Of a stretch of DNA of 64,000 nt, positions 1-11,175 are shown piece after piece. This DNA is from Gigaspora margarita (lineage: Eukaryota; Glomeromycota; Glomeromycetes; Diversisporales; Gigasporaceae): contig WTPW01001120.1 in NCBI GenBank assembly GCA_009809945.1, positions 94,130-158,129 of the forward strand. The letters run 5' to 3'. A program made the position numbers and the translations under genes. How positions within the stretch are numbered: position 1 is the stretch's first letter; each line of letters starts with the position of its first letter. Below the pieces are notes generated by a model. The model searched no databases. It saw only the letters and a program-made list of their open reading frames with translations, and had not been told where the DNA came from.

Positions 1-360
1 CTGAAGGGTCAAAAGAAGTATCAAAGAAAATTCACTAGCAAAACGCTAAAAAAGGAATAATACAATACAATTCACCAAAAAATGCCAAAGGACCAGAAGA
101 AATTCCACAAGACAATTCATTAACAAATGCAAAGAGAAATTCTAAAAAAGAGTAGTATAAAACTATCCAAAGAAGCAACTACAAGACAATTCACCAGTAA
201 AGGACCGGAAAAAATGCCACAGGACAATTTACTAACAAATGCCAAACAACTTACCAGAAAACTCTGAAGGACCAGAAGAAATACTACGAAGAAATACCGC
301 AAGACAATTCACTAGCAAGACGCCAAATATCAGAAGAAATACCGCAAGACATTTCTATTC
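1..360. repeat. Degenerate minisatellite
   Basis: The stretch repeats a loosely conserved unit of roughly 40-45 bp built from gacaattcactagcaaa, atgccaaaggaccagaag and aaataccgcaa. Units differ by substitutions and small indels. A long minus-strand reading frame across it is a by-product of the repeat and not a gene. Confidence 0.6.
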
Positions 361-564
361 TACAACGAAGAGAAACAAACATATAAATAATAAGAAAGAA
401 AAAAAATAATTTTATATTTATATGATTGCTGATCTTTAATCGTGATTGGGTGATAGCGATGTGATGATATGATGGTGCCCCAAATAATTAAATCAAAACA
501 TAGTTTGAGTAATATGAAAATTATTAGTTTCAGATTTTTTATAGGTCGTATATTAAAAATTAAA

Positions 565-1130
565 TTTATCAGCACAAATATCTAATGAAAGTTTATAATT
601 TTTTTTTAACTTGAAGCTCACAACTAGCTCTACATGGTAATAGAGCTATTTTTTAAATAATAAATTTCATAAAAATTAATTAATTAATTAATATTTAATA
701 TTTATATAATAATTAAATGATTTTTATAAACTATTAAAAAAAAGTAGCTCTATTACCATGTAGAGCTAGTTGATAGCTTCAAGCAGTGTTGTACATTTTG
801 GCTGTCCATAGCCTTTTTTGGCTTGTCCATGTCCAAAATTGTCCAAACGTCCAAGATTGTCCAAAGCTTGTCCAGGCTTTAATAATTAATAAATCTGTTT
901 AAAAAATATATAACTATATATTTTTTTAGGTGCTGAACACATTCCAGTTAAAATTAAAATAGATTATCTTAATAAAATTTTAAGCAATTTTACTTTATTT
1001 AATTGTTCAAAATTGTTCAAAATTGTCCAAATCATTGTCCAAAGCTGTCCCATGACAACACTGGCTCAAGTTAAAAAAAATTTATAAACTTTCATTAGAT
1101 ATTTATACTAATAAATGTAAATTTAAATTT
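565..1130. mobile_element. Foldback element (interrupted palindrome)
   Basis: The left arm (about 565-648: aaatatctaatgaaagttt ... agctctacatggtaatagagct) is repeated inverted at about 751-783 plus 1064-1135. The right arm is split by the hAT-type MITE at 784-1063. The centre is A+T-rich with ttaattaattaa. No coding capacity is seen. The family is not known. Confidence 0.6.
784..1063. mobile_element. hAT-type MITE, CAGTGTTG ends, TGTCCA-rich
   Basis: The ends are CAGTGTTGTACATTTTGG and TGACAACACTG, inverted. The flanks are gcttcaag (776-783) and gctcaag (1064-1070), an 8-bp target duplication with one base lost on the right. The interior repeats TGTCCA/TGTCCAA many times, like the subterminal repeats that hAT transposases bind. 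The insertion interrupts one arm of an older foldback element. A severed end of the same family lies at 34925-34972. Confidence 0.8.
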
Positions 1131-1904
1131 ATAATTATTAATTATTTTTATAACCATCTAATCGATTTAATGATAATATCAAAGTTTAACCATTAATAAA
1201 TCCAAAATTAATGATCTTCATATGTTATCCCAACTATGTTTGATTTTATTAGTTGAGGCGCCACCCTAATGTGATGACAAACCATAAAATTGTCGTAATA
1301 TTTCGCTAATTATTTTGTAATATTTCGTAATTAATTACATAATATTTTGTAATTAGGTATTTCGCAATATTTTGCAATATATTGCGTTATATTACAGCAT
1401 TTTTACGTTGCGTAATTTATTGCGCAATATTACATACTATAAAATTTGCTGATGTTGTAACTACTTAGGTTATACAACTCCAATTACTTTTCTTTTTCAA
1501 GCTAGTATGCTAATAATTATTTCTATAGCAATTACAATACACAAAAGCAAAATTTTTTAGAATTTATTTGGAATCTTTGGATAAGCAAAAAGAGAAAGCT
1601 TTATTTTTTTTAATTAAAACTACTAGAAATTTGTTAACAAATAAGATAAATTAGTAAAAAAATTGGTTTATTTTAGTTTACTAATTAGACTTTTGATTTA
1701 CAATTTTGTTTAATATTATTCTCCTCTCTGGGTTCAAGAGCTTTCTAAAATTAAACAGGTCAATCAGAATGTTCATTGCATCCAGTAAGTCTTATGTTTA
1801 TAAGTATAATTATTTTTGCAACTTTAACATATTTGTTTAAATTGATCTCCTTCTCTTACCACACATAAGTTTGTAAAGAAACATTAAACAAAATATAACC
1901 TTAA
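1131..1904. other. A+T-rich, no gene seen
   Basis: No supported gene. Around 1290-1440 the sequence is a run of small palindromic motifs (taatatttcg, ttgcgtaat, ttgcaatatattgc) of the kind found in decayed foldback DNA. The rest is plain A+T-rich sequence. Confidence 0.5.
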
Positions 1905-3052
1905 TTATATTATTAAAAGAAATTATAGATAAGGGCCCAAAAATGAAAATAATTACAGATAAGGGTATAAAATAAAAATAATTACAAACAGAGGCCCATT
2001 ATTTGAAAATTATTTCAAATAAGGGCCTAAAATCTGAAAAAGTTAATTTAAAAACAGCTGTAATTGCCTTTATAATTGAATAAATATTTAAAAAAATAAT
2101 CACTATAACTTTCTGGTATACTTTATATGTTTTATAGAAGTTGGGCAAGTTGGATTATAAGAAATTGACTTAAATATATAAATATAAATATCTTTGTACT
2201 TGTTAGCTAAAAGGTATTACCATACATTTCTGAAAATAAGCTACCTTTTTGGCCAAAAAGTTACACAAAAAGCCTGGGGTAGCTTATTTTAAATTGTTAA
2301 ATTTTTTGAAAAATTGAAAATTGTACTAATAAAAGTTGTCCAAATAGCATCAAATTTGTATTTTAATTGTATTTCAATATTCTAAACAACTTTACTTAAT
2401 GCCACATTGAGATTTACTTAGTAAAATTTAGACTTTTATATGTAGCAACTGCTAATGATTTCTTTAAAAATTTCAAAAAAATAAGGGGTAGCTTCTTTTG
2501 GAGGTAACTTATTTTTGAAAATATATAGTAACTATCTTTATTCATAAGACAAACAACAAGTAACTTGTTTGATTTATTAGTTTTAAACTTGTAAGGTAAA
2601 AAATATTTAATGGAATAAATATCTAAGGCCTAACAAATATTTTCTCTATTAGTAAAAGTAATTTTGTATCTAATATTATGTTGGGTTTTTTTAGTTATAT
2701 TAACAGATAATTCTATAGTGCAAATAATAAATGAATTTGTGGGTTAAATGGACAAAAGGTATGTTTTTTTTGCACATTTGATTTTATATTCAATTTGTTA
2801 ATTGATTATCATTCTTATATTTCTTATGCTCTTAATAATTAACTATAATTAATTTGTATTAAGTCATATTTGAGTTATTAAACCATGAAACTTAAATTAT
2901 AGCATAAACCTACTTTGGGCCCATATTTGTAATAATTTTCATATATTAAACTCTATTGATAAATACTTTATTTTGGGCCCTTATCTGTAATTGCTTTCGA
3001 TTTTTGGTCTTTATTTGTAATTTCTTCTATTATTTATAAGATAAAAAATTAG
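1905..3052. mobile_element. Foldback element with GGGCCC-bearing arms
   Basis: The left end (1905-2040: aaattatagataagggccc ... aattacagataaggg) is repeated inverted at 2905-3052 (tttgggcccttatctgtaatt ... aatttcttctattatttat). Short phrases such as 'acagataagggcc' occur twice in each arm. A smaller TA-flanked MITE (2220-2528) is inserted in the middle. No coding capacity is seen. Confidence 0.55.
2220..2528. mobile_element. TA-flanked MITE (Tc1/mariner-like), copy 1
   Basis: The element has imperfect inverted ends reading towards gaaaataagctacc on the left and ggtaacttatttttgaaaatata on the right, each flanked by TA. It is the reverse-oriented relative of the element at 49966-50277. Both carry a conserved middle that includes 'tgtagcaactgctaatgatt' or its complement. 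TA duplications are typical of Tc1/mariner mobilisation. No transposase is inside. Confidence 0.6.
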
Positions 3053-3488
3053 ATTCAACTTTATAACTATTATTATTTCAAGAATCAATATCAATATAGT
3101 TTCAATTTTAGAATTATTTCAAAGTTTAAAATTATATTAAGATTCAAAATTATATAAAGATTTAGAATCATTTCAAGAATCAAAAATCAATATTGTTTCA
3201 AAAAAAGCATTATAGCATTGTTTAAAAAAACAATATTATTCCAAGAAACAGCATTAATTCAAGAAACAGTATTATTAAATTCTAATAATTTTTGTGCACT
3301 TTTATATAGCACTATATAACCAAATTTATTTTTATATTCTAAAGCATTTATTAAAATCCAATATTAGATGGATTAGAAATTTAAAAAATAAAAAACCTAT
3401 TATTATAATATTACTACTTATTCTGTTATTTTTACTTAATTTAGAAATAATGAATAGCCAGTTATTGTAAATTCATTAAATGCAAATA
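3053..3488. other. A+T-rich, no gene seen
   Basis: Contains short degenerate direct repeats (tttaaaattat, aagaatcaatat, aagaaacagtatta). Nothing resembles a gene or RNA. Confidence 0.5.
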
Positions 3489-3738
3489 CTGTGGTGCACT
3501 GACCAAAGTATCCCCTTTTTATTATCCCCATTGCAAAGTTCCCAGTGCAAAACATGAGACCTCTATTAATTATATAAAGGTTTTTTTTTAAATTTTTAGA
3601 CTGAAGTACAAAATATGTATATGCTTAAAATTTTTTTCTTATGACACTGATCTGCTGCTGTATAATATGCCCAGCCTTTTTATGTTTTTTATGGGTAGAT
3701 TTCATTGTACCCCAGGTAATTTGATCAGTGCACTATGG
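3489..3738. mobile_element. Probable MITE, GTGCACTGA ends, TA flanks
   Basis: The left end ctgtggtgcactgaccaaag and the right end ttgatcagtgcactatgg are imperfect inverted repeats of about 18 bp with TA on both outer sides. The interior of about 210 bp has no reading frame. The TA duplication is short, so the boundaries are less certain than for the 8-bp cases. Confidence 0.45.
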
Positions 3739-3769
3739 TAACTGTATAAACTTGATACTTATTTTGTAT

Positions 3770-4285
3770 TTATACTGAATTCTTAATATTGTACTTTATT
3801 AAATAGAATTTAAATTTTTAAAGAACCCAAAGATTTAAAAATGTGTGGTTTATTAAATGAAATTTTAACAAAAATCCAAAAATCTAATAATATTGTATTA
3901 TATGTACTCTTAAATAGAATTTCAAAAAGTAGTAAAGATTTAATATTTTTATGACCCATTAAGGAGAAATTAAAGAAATCTGAAAATATAGTAATGTTAT
4001 TCTGCATTTTAGTAGAATTTTAAGAAATCTGAAGATCTAGTAATGTCATATTCCATTAAGTAAAATTTTAAAGAACTCAAGGTATATTATGTCTCTTTGT
4101 ATAGAATTTTAGAGTACTCAATGATCTAGTGATATTATATCTCATTAATAGAATTTTAAAGAATTTAATCTAATAATATCATACCCTATTAAGTAGAAAT
4201 TTAAGAATTCAAAGGTTTAGTAATATTATATCCTATTAAATAAAATTTTAAAGAACTTGATATATAGTAACATTATGCCCCAAAT
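3770..4285. repeat. Degenerate tandem repeat, ~50-bp unit
   Basis: About nine to ten units repeat the theme 'tattatatcccattaagtagaattttaaagaactcaaagatctagtaa', each diverged and with variable length. Open frames on the minus strand follow the period and are not credible proteins. Confidence 0.65.
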
Positions 4286-5750
4286 TTTTAAATTTTTTAA
4301 TATAAAAATTTAACAATTAACAATTTATATGTGTTTGATTAAGTCTAATTGTCATATAATAATTGTTTTGTATTTAATATTAAAAAGAAAAATAATATAT
4401 AAATATATATTAATATTGACTTTTAATTAATAACAATATACTCTAGCATAAAGCTATAAACTTAATAAATTTAACTTACAAAGATTAATCTATTAATTGA
4501 AGATTTAAGTCAGGCAAGGCTGTTCCTATACATTAATCAAAGAGTCAAACCAGGAAGATTATTTACCTGTTGAAAACTTAATAAAGAAAGTCAGAAATCA
4601 ATTAAAAACCAATCAAGTGCATACTTTGATTATCACAAAACCATAAATGATATAGCAAAATAACATGTTGAAAAAATTGTTAAATTATTTATAATATTGT
4701 AGAAAAGCATTATAAAACCAAACATTATTTAATTTTTAGTCCAAGAGACTTTGTTAAAATCAGAGTTCTGGATATTGATAAGCTAAATTAGATAGGTATT
4801 TTTTATTTTGTATAGAATTCAGGAAAAGCCCAATCTTTATTCCTATCAGGTTGGATATAAATTTAGATTCTTTGATTCATGGTTTTTAGCCAATAAATTA
4901 GAACTCTTAGATTTGTTATAAACAGGAAATAGAATTAAAATAATTTGATAATCCTAATTAACTTAAATTTCTTTTTCACCTACAACAGGTACAAATGAAT
5001 ACTCATCACTTGATATTATTCCAATGGGCAATTTATCTTAATAAGAAATGCAGCTGCACCAAAATTTGACATGCCCAATACAACAAGTACAAGATATTAA
5101 AGATGATTCATTTAACCAATCTCAAACAAATAAACAAGCAAAAGAAAGAATATCTAAGAAAACTGATGGTGTCACTGTAATAAGACCAACTGCGAAACCA
5201 AAAGTTGTTCATGTCGAAAAAACAATGCACTCTGTACTAGGCACTGTGGTTGTATATTGAGAGTGAATGCAATAATCATTAATCATAACCATTAATTATA
5301 GTATTATATGGCATAGATGTATTTATGCGTAATTTTTATTCTCGACTATTTAATTACTAGCAATTAATGCGTAACTGATTTTTTTTATTATTTTAATTTT
5401 TTCTTTATTTGTTAGTATATATTTTATAAATTAAGTCTATATGAAAAAATTAAGTCTATATGTAATATATGTATAGTCGACATTGTTATACTGATTATTA
5501 TTTAACATGCATTATATTACAATTTTAAATTTACATGTTTCATTTTGAAACTAACGTGAATTGCAAAATGACAAATAACAATATAATTTAAAAATTACAA
5601 GATATAATTTTTATTAATAGGTCAAATTATATTGATAATATTTTAATAATATTTTGAATTCGTTAGATATTTGAACTATATAATTATTCATATTGAAAGT
5701 TACTCAGGACTGTAATCTACTTTATATTATTTCAAGGTGTATATTCTTTT
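4286..5750. other. A+T-rich DNA; possible gene relic 5048-5260
   Basis: Mostly A+T-rich. A 70-codon plus-strand frame at 5048-5260 is less A+T-biased and Lys/Gln/Thr-rich (…QTNKQAKERISKKTDG…), and could be a decayed exon. It has no recognisable domain and no clear splice context. I do not call it a gene. Confidence 0.3.
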
Positions 5751-6299
5751 GCGCTATTATTCTTTAAAGTCAAAACAAAAAAAAATTTCAGCATTAATAA
5801 GTTTTTTTTCTTTTAACTGTATTTTAAATTCGTTATTTTTTTTTAAAAAAGACTTCATTAGTTTAGAATAGGTCAACAATATGCATATTTTTTTCTAAAA
5901 TACTTTATTAGAACCTGATTCCTTATTTTAAGAAATAAATTTAATAAAACCTATATTTACATGCTAATATAGTAATAATTCAATGAATATTGTTAAATAT
6001 ATATATTAAAGATTTACTCTCTATGAATGAATGTTTCAAACAGCACCCGCCCATTAGTGCAATTTATTGAAGTGATCCTTATAATGATTTCTGCAGATTC
6101 GTACTGTAATTTTGGAAATTTTGATGACCATAGTTACACTTTTCGACTTACATGATAACTACAGTCAATTTTTTTTTAGTATCAAGGCATTCGATAAATT
6201 CATCGAAGAAAATGCTTAAGAACTCTAAAACAAAAGAGAACTTGTTTTGATTTAGAGTCGATAGAGTATCTATTATTAAATAAAATAAAATGCATATCA

Positions 6300-8000
6300 A
6301 TCATATCTGTAAAGTCGAGCGAATGTCGCCCATTTACATAATAAAATGTTTATTAATAAATATATATGGCACCAACACTACTAATATCTCATATTCCCTT
6401 AATGTTATTTATACCTTAAAACCAATTCCTCATATAAACGTTATAGCAGATGTGGTATTTTCGATGCATCAGTTTCCCATGATAATTTGGGCAAGTAAGT
6501 GGAATTAACCTTCTGTAGTCCTGGATTACTCGTCAATTGCATAAAAATTGAATGATCGGACTCGCAGCAACAGCATAATTTGAGAGTGCCAAATTTTGCA
6601 AATCAAGGTGTTTTAATTTGCTTTTTTTATGAGTTCATTCGTAGCAACTTTCAACTGATTCTCACTGCGTTTTTCTTCTCCCTTCAGTAGAAATGTACCC
6701 TTTACCCAACAAAGTAAATTCGATCACTCGTACAGTTATTTTGATCAAGATTAATTAGAGGTCTTTACCGAGCTACTCCCTGTAATATTCAAGGACTTGT
6801 AAGCCGTCTTTTTATATTGTCGGTTAGACGCCAGTGATATGTCTTGCCAAATAACATTCACTAGAATAACATTTTTCTAATTGGAACGATGTTTAATAAA
6901 CATGATGGATTCACTGTGTATTGATTGTATAAGAAAATTCATAACCAGATTATCAAAGTTTAGTAGCACGTTAACAACAATCAGAAATAGAAAAGTGTTC
7001 TTTAAATACTTTTTTATATCACGAAAAGAAACAGCAGACTTGATAAATAATGCAGACAGATTTTTCAATTGATCCGCACTCGATTTTTCATCTCATTTCA
7101 GCAAAAAAGGCACTTTTTATTCATCAAAGTAGATCCGGCCGTTCGTAGCCCTTTGTTGATCCTGAATTTGATCAATATTAATCATCAGGTTTTCACTAAG
7201 ATGCTCGTTGAAGCTTTCAAGGATGCTTGTAAGGATGTCGATTGTCATGTACATCATATCTTATGACACACTATTTTTGAACCTTATTATTGATTTTCAT
7301 CATTACAGATATAAATCTTCTCTTCTTCAATCTGCTAATACTGGTAGTCTACCTGCAAATGGTGCTCTATCAATAAACCTAACCTTGAATTATATGATTA
7401 AACGTCAGGCCGGCAATCATATTATACAATGACGACACCAATAACAACACTGACGACATATCTTACGTTTTTTTTTCACCAAAAAAAAAAAAAAAAAAAA
7501 CAGTGTTAGAAATATCTTATAAAATAAGTTAAACGGATCAATGAATCAAATTCTTAAGTTTTATTCTAATTAAAAATTTTTATTTGTAATTTTAAAATAT
7601 CCTAATCTAAAACAATAATATGAATAAACAAAATTTTTTTTGGTTTTGTAAATTATATTTCATTCAACTTTCTTGCGCTCAGAAGTTTTCTTGGATGACC
7701 TTTCAATTGCATATAATTGAATAATATTTAAAAGCAGCATAACCTATAATGATCTTAGCGTCACCAGATTTTCTAATTAATCCGCACTTGTGGATTCTTC
7801 ATTCACTGGCAATTTAAGCGTAAGTGATGCAACAACAGCAAATCCATGTCAAACTTTGGAATATTATTGAAGGGTCGGACAAATCTTTGTGATTCTGCCT
7901 ACATATCTATACTTTGAAGAGATGACGATTGGCATGTTTATTGTATCCGCAAAACCGTAGGGACTTTTTTACATACAAGAGATCAGAATTTTTGACATCA
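6300..8000 (-). pseudogene. Degraded PD-(D/E)XK-like gene relic, copy A
   Basis: Read on the minus strand, this region keeps scattered coding islands but no long frame. At about 6613-6720 it reads …KGTFLLKGEEKRSENQLKV… ending in a stop, and the matching island in copy B reads RPDLLFLVKG…LLKGDEK. A 'PD' about 15 residues before '(D/E)EK' resembles the PD-(D/E)XK nuclease core of proteins common in glomeromycetes. An 'FYAI' island follows at about 7700. Related blocks near 6620-6800 and 7030-7240 suggest internal tandem duplication before decay. The family call is inference. The loss of function is visible from the many stops. Confidence 0.4.
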
Positions 8001-9325
8001 AACTGACAGGTATCAAAACCAACCAAAATCTTTAATCTTTAAAGAAAAAAAAAATAATAAAATTGAAACGATATCAATTAAAATTTATGTCTAAATAATC
8101 AAAATAAATGTTATTCAAGTAGACAAATATGCCTTTATTAATTTAGATCATTTTTAACTGTTTTACAAAGTTATAACCATCGTTATTTATTCGATTCTAT
8201 ATTTGATTTTATATCGAAAAACCCAAATATTTATGATTATTTGTGATTATTCTATCAAAAAGAACTTGAAATCTTTATAGTTTTGCTTTACATATATTGT
8301 TATACATAAGTCTACCACATTATAAAAATTTTGCAATAAAAGAAAAATAAATAACGAAGTTAATAACTATAATTCATATGCTTCAACTTTTTAAGAAAAA
8401 AATTTATATAACACAACAATAAAAATCAAACAGGCTAAAATTTAAACCCAAATTACCACTGTTAATTCATTATTTAAAGCTTTTTATTCACAAACAAATA
8501 AGATTTTGACGTTAATTACTTATAAATTCTGCAGGTAAAGTATAAAACATGAAGGTCGAAAGATTCAGAGAGGGATTTAACTGATATTTTTATAGTACGG
8601 CACGAAAGTTTCAAGCTTACTTAATGCACTTTACTGGGTTCACAGAAGAGTAAATGGTCAATTTTGTAATGATCTACAAAATCGGGCACTCGGGACAGTC
8701 TCCCCTGTTCGTCAAACTTGTAAGAAAAAAAAAATCTGATGAGAAAAATTTTATAGAAATCATGAATTGATGTAACAATTATTTATTTGATCTAAATACT
8801 CAAAATTTACTATTCAAATTAACGAGCCAATGATTTATTTCATCGTATTTCTTAAAAAAACAAGTCTATATTAGTTAGAAATTCGCTTTTATTGGGCATA
8901 AGTAATCTTGCGATCCTAGTTTATACCCGGATATAAATCATTATTTTTGAATGATGATATTAAAATGTACTTGGATCTTAATCTGGTGTATTATTAAAGG
9001 TGATGTTAATTAAGTACATTGTTATACGATATATCGATTTTGCTGATTGATTTAGATTTATGTGTTTTAATATTTACATAAAAATAATACAAGTCATTTG
9101 ATAGAAATAACTATGATTCGACTATTTTTAAATTATCAATTTCTTTATCTACAATCTTTGATAATTAATAATAACCAAATTCATCTATCTGGTAAAAAAT
9201 CTGAAATTGTAAATTTTTCAAAAAAGATAAATAACTGATTCATTTTTTTTAAAAAAGTATGGATATTCGGATAGACAATTTAAAATCTCATTCCACCCTT
9301 ATTCTTAATTTATTTGTAACAGAAA
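8001..9325. other. Downstream flank of F-box gene A, relic exon
   Basis: No open gene. One block (about 8630-8735) is well conserved with 60820-60945 in copy B. On the minus strand both begin after a pyrimidine-rich tttttcttacaag, a plausible 3' splice site, and read FDEQ(G/E)R.SRVP. This may be a surviving exon of the same decayed neighbour. Otherwise A+T-rich. Confidence 0.35.
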
Positions 9326-10882
9326 TTATAGATCAACAACAACGTTTTCATATCGTACTAGTGTAACATATCCTTCCATTTCTTTTTTAAAAGTTTCATT
9401 CAAGTCATACACACCCACGTAATTCAAAGTTCTTTTTCGTATGCTAAATTCGATTAGTGCTTTAGCATTTTTCTCGTCATCAAGATGACTAATTATCAGT
9501 TTTTCTAAAGGTGCATTGCAATGATTGAGCAAAATATCAATATATAAATTTAATCGAGAACGCATTATGTCAAGATATTGCAATGTGGACGGTAATATTC
9601 TTGCAAATTGTATCACTTGTCTTCTCAGTTCCTCTTCTGTTATCTCATCTAATACGTCTACCATGTTATATAACGTGAAGAATTGAAGTTTTTGTAAATT
9701 GCCAATAAGCTCTTGGAATTGAGCGGAAAGTCCAATATCCCTAATATAAAGATATGTAATATTTGGGCAAAAAGATTTAATCGTTTTTAGTAATAATGAT
9801 TTTTCAATAATATCTCCACCTATCGTTTCAAGTTTTAGTTGTTGTAGTAATGTGCCAAACTTTTTTATACATTGTACTATAATCAATGTATCAAACTCCA
9901 TATTTGTAACTACTTCGAAAGTTTTGATTTTGTAAAAGTTTTTCTCTAATATTTTCAATAGTTCCGTATTATTAGAAAATTCACAATTTCTTATACGAAG
10001 AGTTTCTAAATTTTCAAAATTCGTTAACACCTTGAACACCTCAGTAAATTTGCAACCCATAATTCCAACTTCTCGTAATGATTGTTTTTGACTTTTTAAA
10101 GCCGAAAAGATACTAGGAAAATTTTCAGAAAGTCCAAATGTATCAGCCATGTAGAATTGCTCAAGTTGCTTTTGTGAGTTAATAATGCATACAAGTGAAT
10201 GAAATAATTGTGGATCATAATATTCAGGAACTTTAATATTCAAAGCACTAAGTTCCGTAGTACCTTTTTCCAAGATTTTTAATAATGTAGTGAGACTTTC
10301 AATATTTATATTTGAGTCGATACAAATTGATCTAATTGATAAACCTTGGAGACGCGATAAAAATTGCATATTTTGTTCTAATGAGGAAAAGATCTCTGGT
10401 TGAATTTCATCAAGTACAGAAAAATCTAAATATAATCCTTGCAAAGTGGCTCCACTTTCGATAAAATTTTTAAATAACAATTTAATTATGGTAAATGTCA
10501 CTATATTGTAAGATGGATTTGGATATTGCTGGAAAATGAGCCAATCTTCAACTTTACATTTTAGAAGATATAAATCGAGAACCTTGAGAAAATTTGCATA
10601 ATCAAATATCGGTTTGGGAAATTGTGTACCTATATTATATGCTGTTAACATAGTTTGTAACCTGAATTTTTCGTCTTTTCCAAGAGATGAAAGATATCCA
10701 GAGATTATTAACGGCCTGCAATCAAATGAAAATGGGTCTTGCCAAAGAATAGGAATTGATATTTTGCACCAATGTCGACTTACAAGTGCGCAAGAGTATA
10801 AGGAATTAAATTCTTTATTTAGATTATTAAGAATATTTTCCATTAATTCGGGCATATCGCCCATTAACATTTTTGATGCCAT
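9326..10882 (-). CDS. F-box/LRR-type protein, paralogue A
   Basis: A 518-residue single-exon protein. Residues about 8-50 (MPELMENILNNL…SLYSCALVSRHWCKISIPILW) form an F-box: start of helix 1, the 'LYSCALVSRHWC' core and the trailing W. This domain normally docks on Skp1 in an SCF ubiquitin ligase. The rest, about 100-510, is a string of degenerate leucine-rich repeats (LETLRIRNCEF, LQQLKLET, ITYLYIRDIGL, LQYLDIM), the usual substrate-binding part. The ATG is followed by the same MASKMLMGDMPE start as paralogue B, which fixes the start. It is collinear without gaps with paralogue B and identical at roughly four residues in five by eye. The TATA-like element seen upstream of B is altered here, and a large inverted-repeat element lies about 105 bp upstream. 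The substrate is unknown. Confidence 0.9.
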   Translation of the reverse strand: MASKMLMGDMPELMENILNNLNKEFNSLYSCALVSRHWCKISIPILWQDPFSFDCRPLIISGYLSSLGKDEKFRLQTMLTAYNIGTQFPKPIFDYANFLKVLDLYLLKCKVEDWLIFQQYPNPSYNIVTFTIIKLLFKNFIESGATLQGLYLDFSVLDEIQPEIFSSLEQNMQFLSRLQGLSIRSICIDSNINIESLTTLLKILEKGTTELSALNIKVPEYYDPQLFHSLVCIINSQKQLEQFYMADTFGLSENFPSIFSALKSQKQSLREVGIMGCKFTEVFKVLTNFENLETLRIRNCEFSNNTELLKILEKNFYKIKTFEVVTNMEFDTLIIVQCIKKFGTLLQQLKLETIGGDIIEKSLLLKTIKSFCPNITYLYIRDIGLSAQFQELIGNLQKLQFFTLYNMVDVLDEITEEELRRQVIQFARILPSTLQYLDIMRSRLNLYIDILLNHCNAPLEKLIISHLDDEKNAKALIEFSIRKRTLNYVGVYDLNETFKKEMEGYVTLVRYENVVVDL

Positions 10883-11175
10883 GAGTATTACTTTGGGTAA
10901 AAAAAAATTCGGTTTGTTTGATTTCTATTAATAAGCCTGTAATGTTGTGTGATCATGCGATTTCAGTTGTCAATCAATTCCTTATTTGGGTCCTTTTGAT
11001 TGACTATTGTGATACAAATGAATGTAGATCATTACACAAATTATTTATATTAATTTTAGAGTACTCCCTATATGACGTAATCGCCCATATGACAGGTGGC
11101 TAAGCACAATTTAATCCATTCCCAGTGAATTTTTACTAATGCCGCATGTTTGCTACTTAGCATACTAGTATATAG

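Larger units (their letters stand above)
5750..10985 (-). repeat. Segmental duplication copy A (F-box + gene relic)
   Basis: Long stretches are collinear with 56860-63030 on the same strand, for example gattccttattttaagaaataaatttaataaaacc at 5920 and 57957, the relic at 6300-8000, and the whole F-box gene. Similarity stops near 10985, just past the F-box promoter, where an inverted-repeat element begins. Copy A lacks the foldback (57001-57817) and the hAT element (58537-59011) found in copy B, so those arrived after the duplication. Confidence 0.85.

Noticed and set aside
5048..5260. 70-codon plus-strand gene
   Set aside because: No domain, splice sites or duplicated homologue in the window to support it; kept only as a possible relic.
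10614..10931. 105-codon plus-strand frame
   Set aside because: Antisense shadow of F-box gene A.
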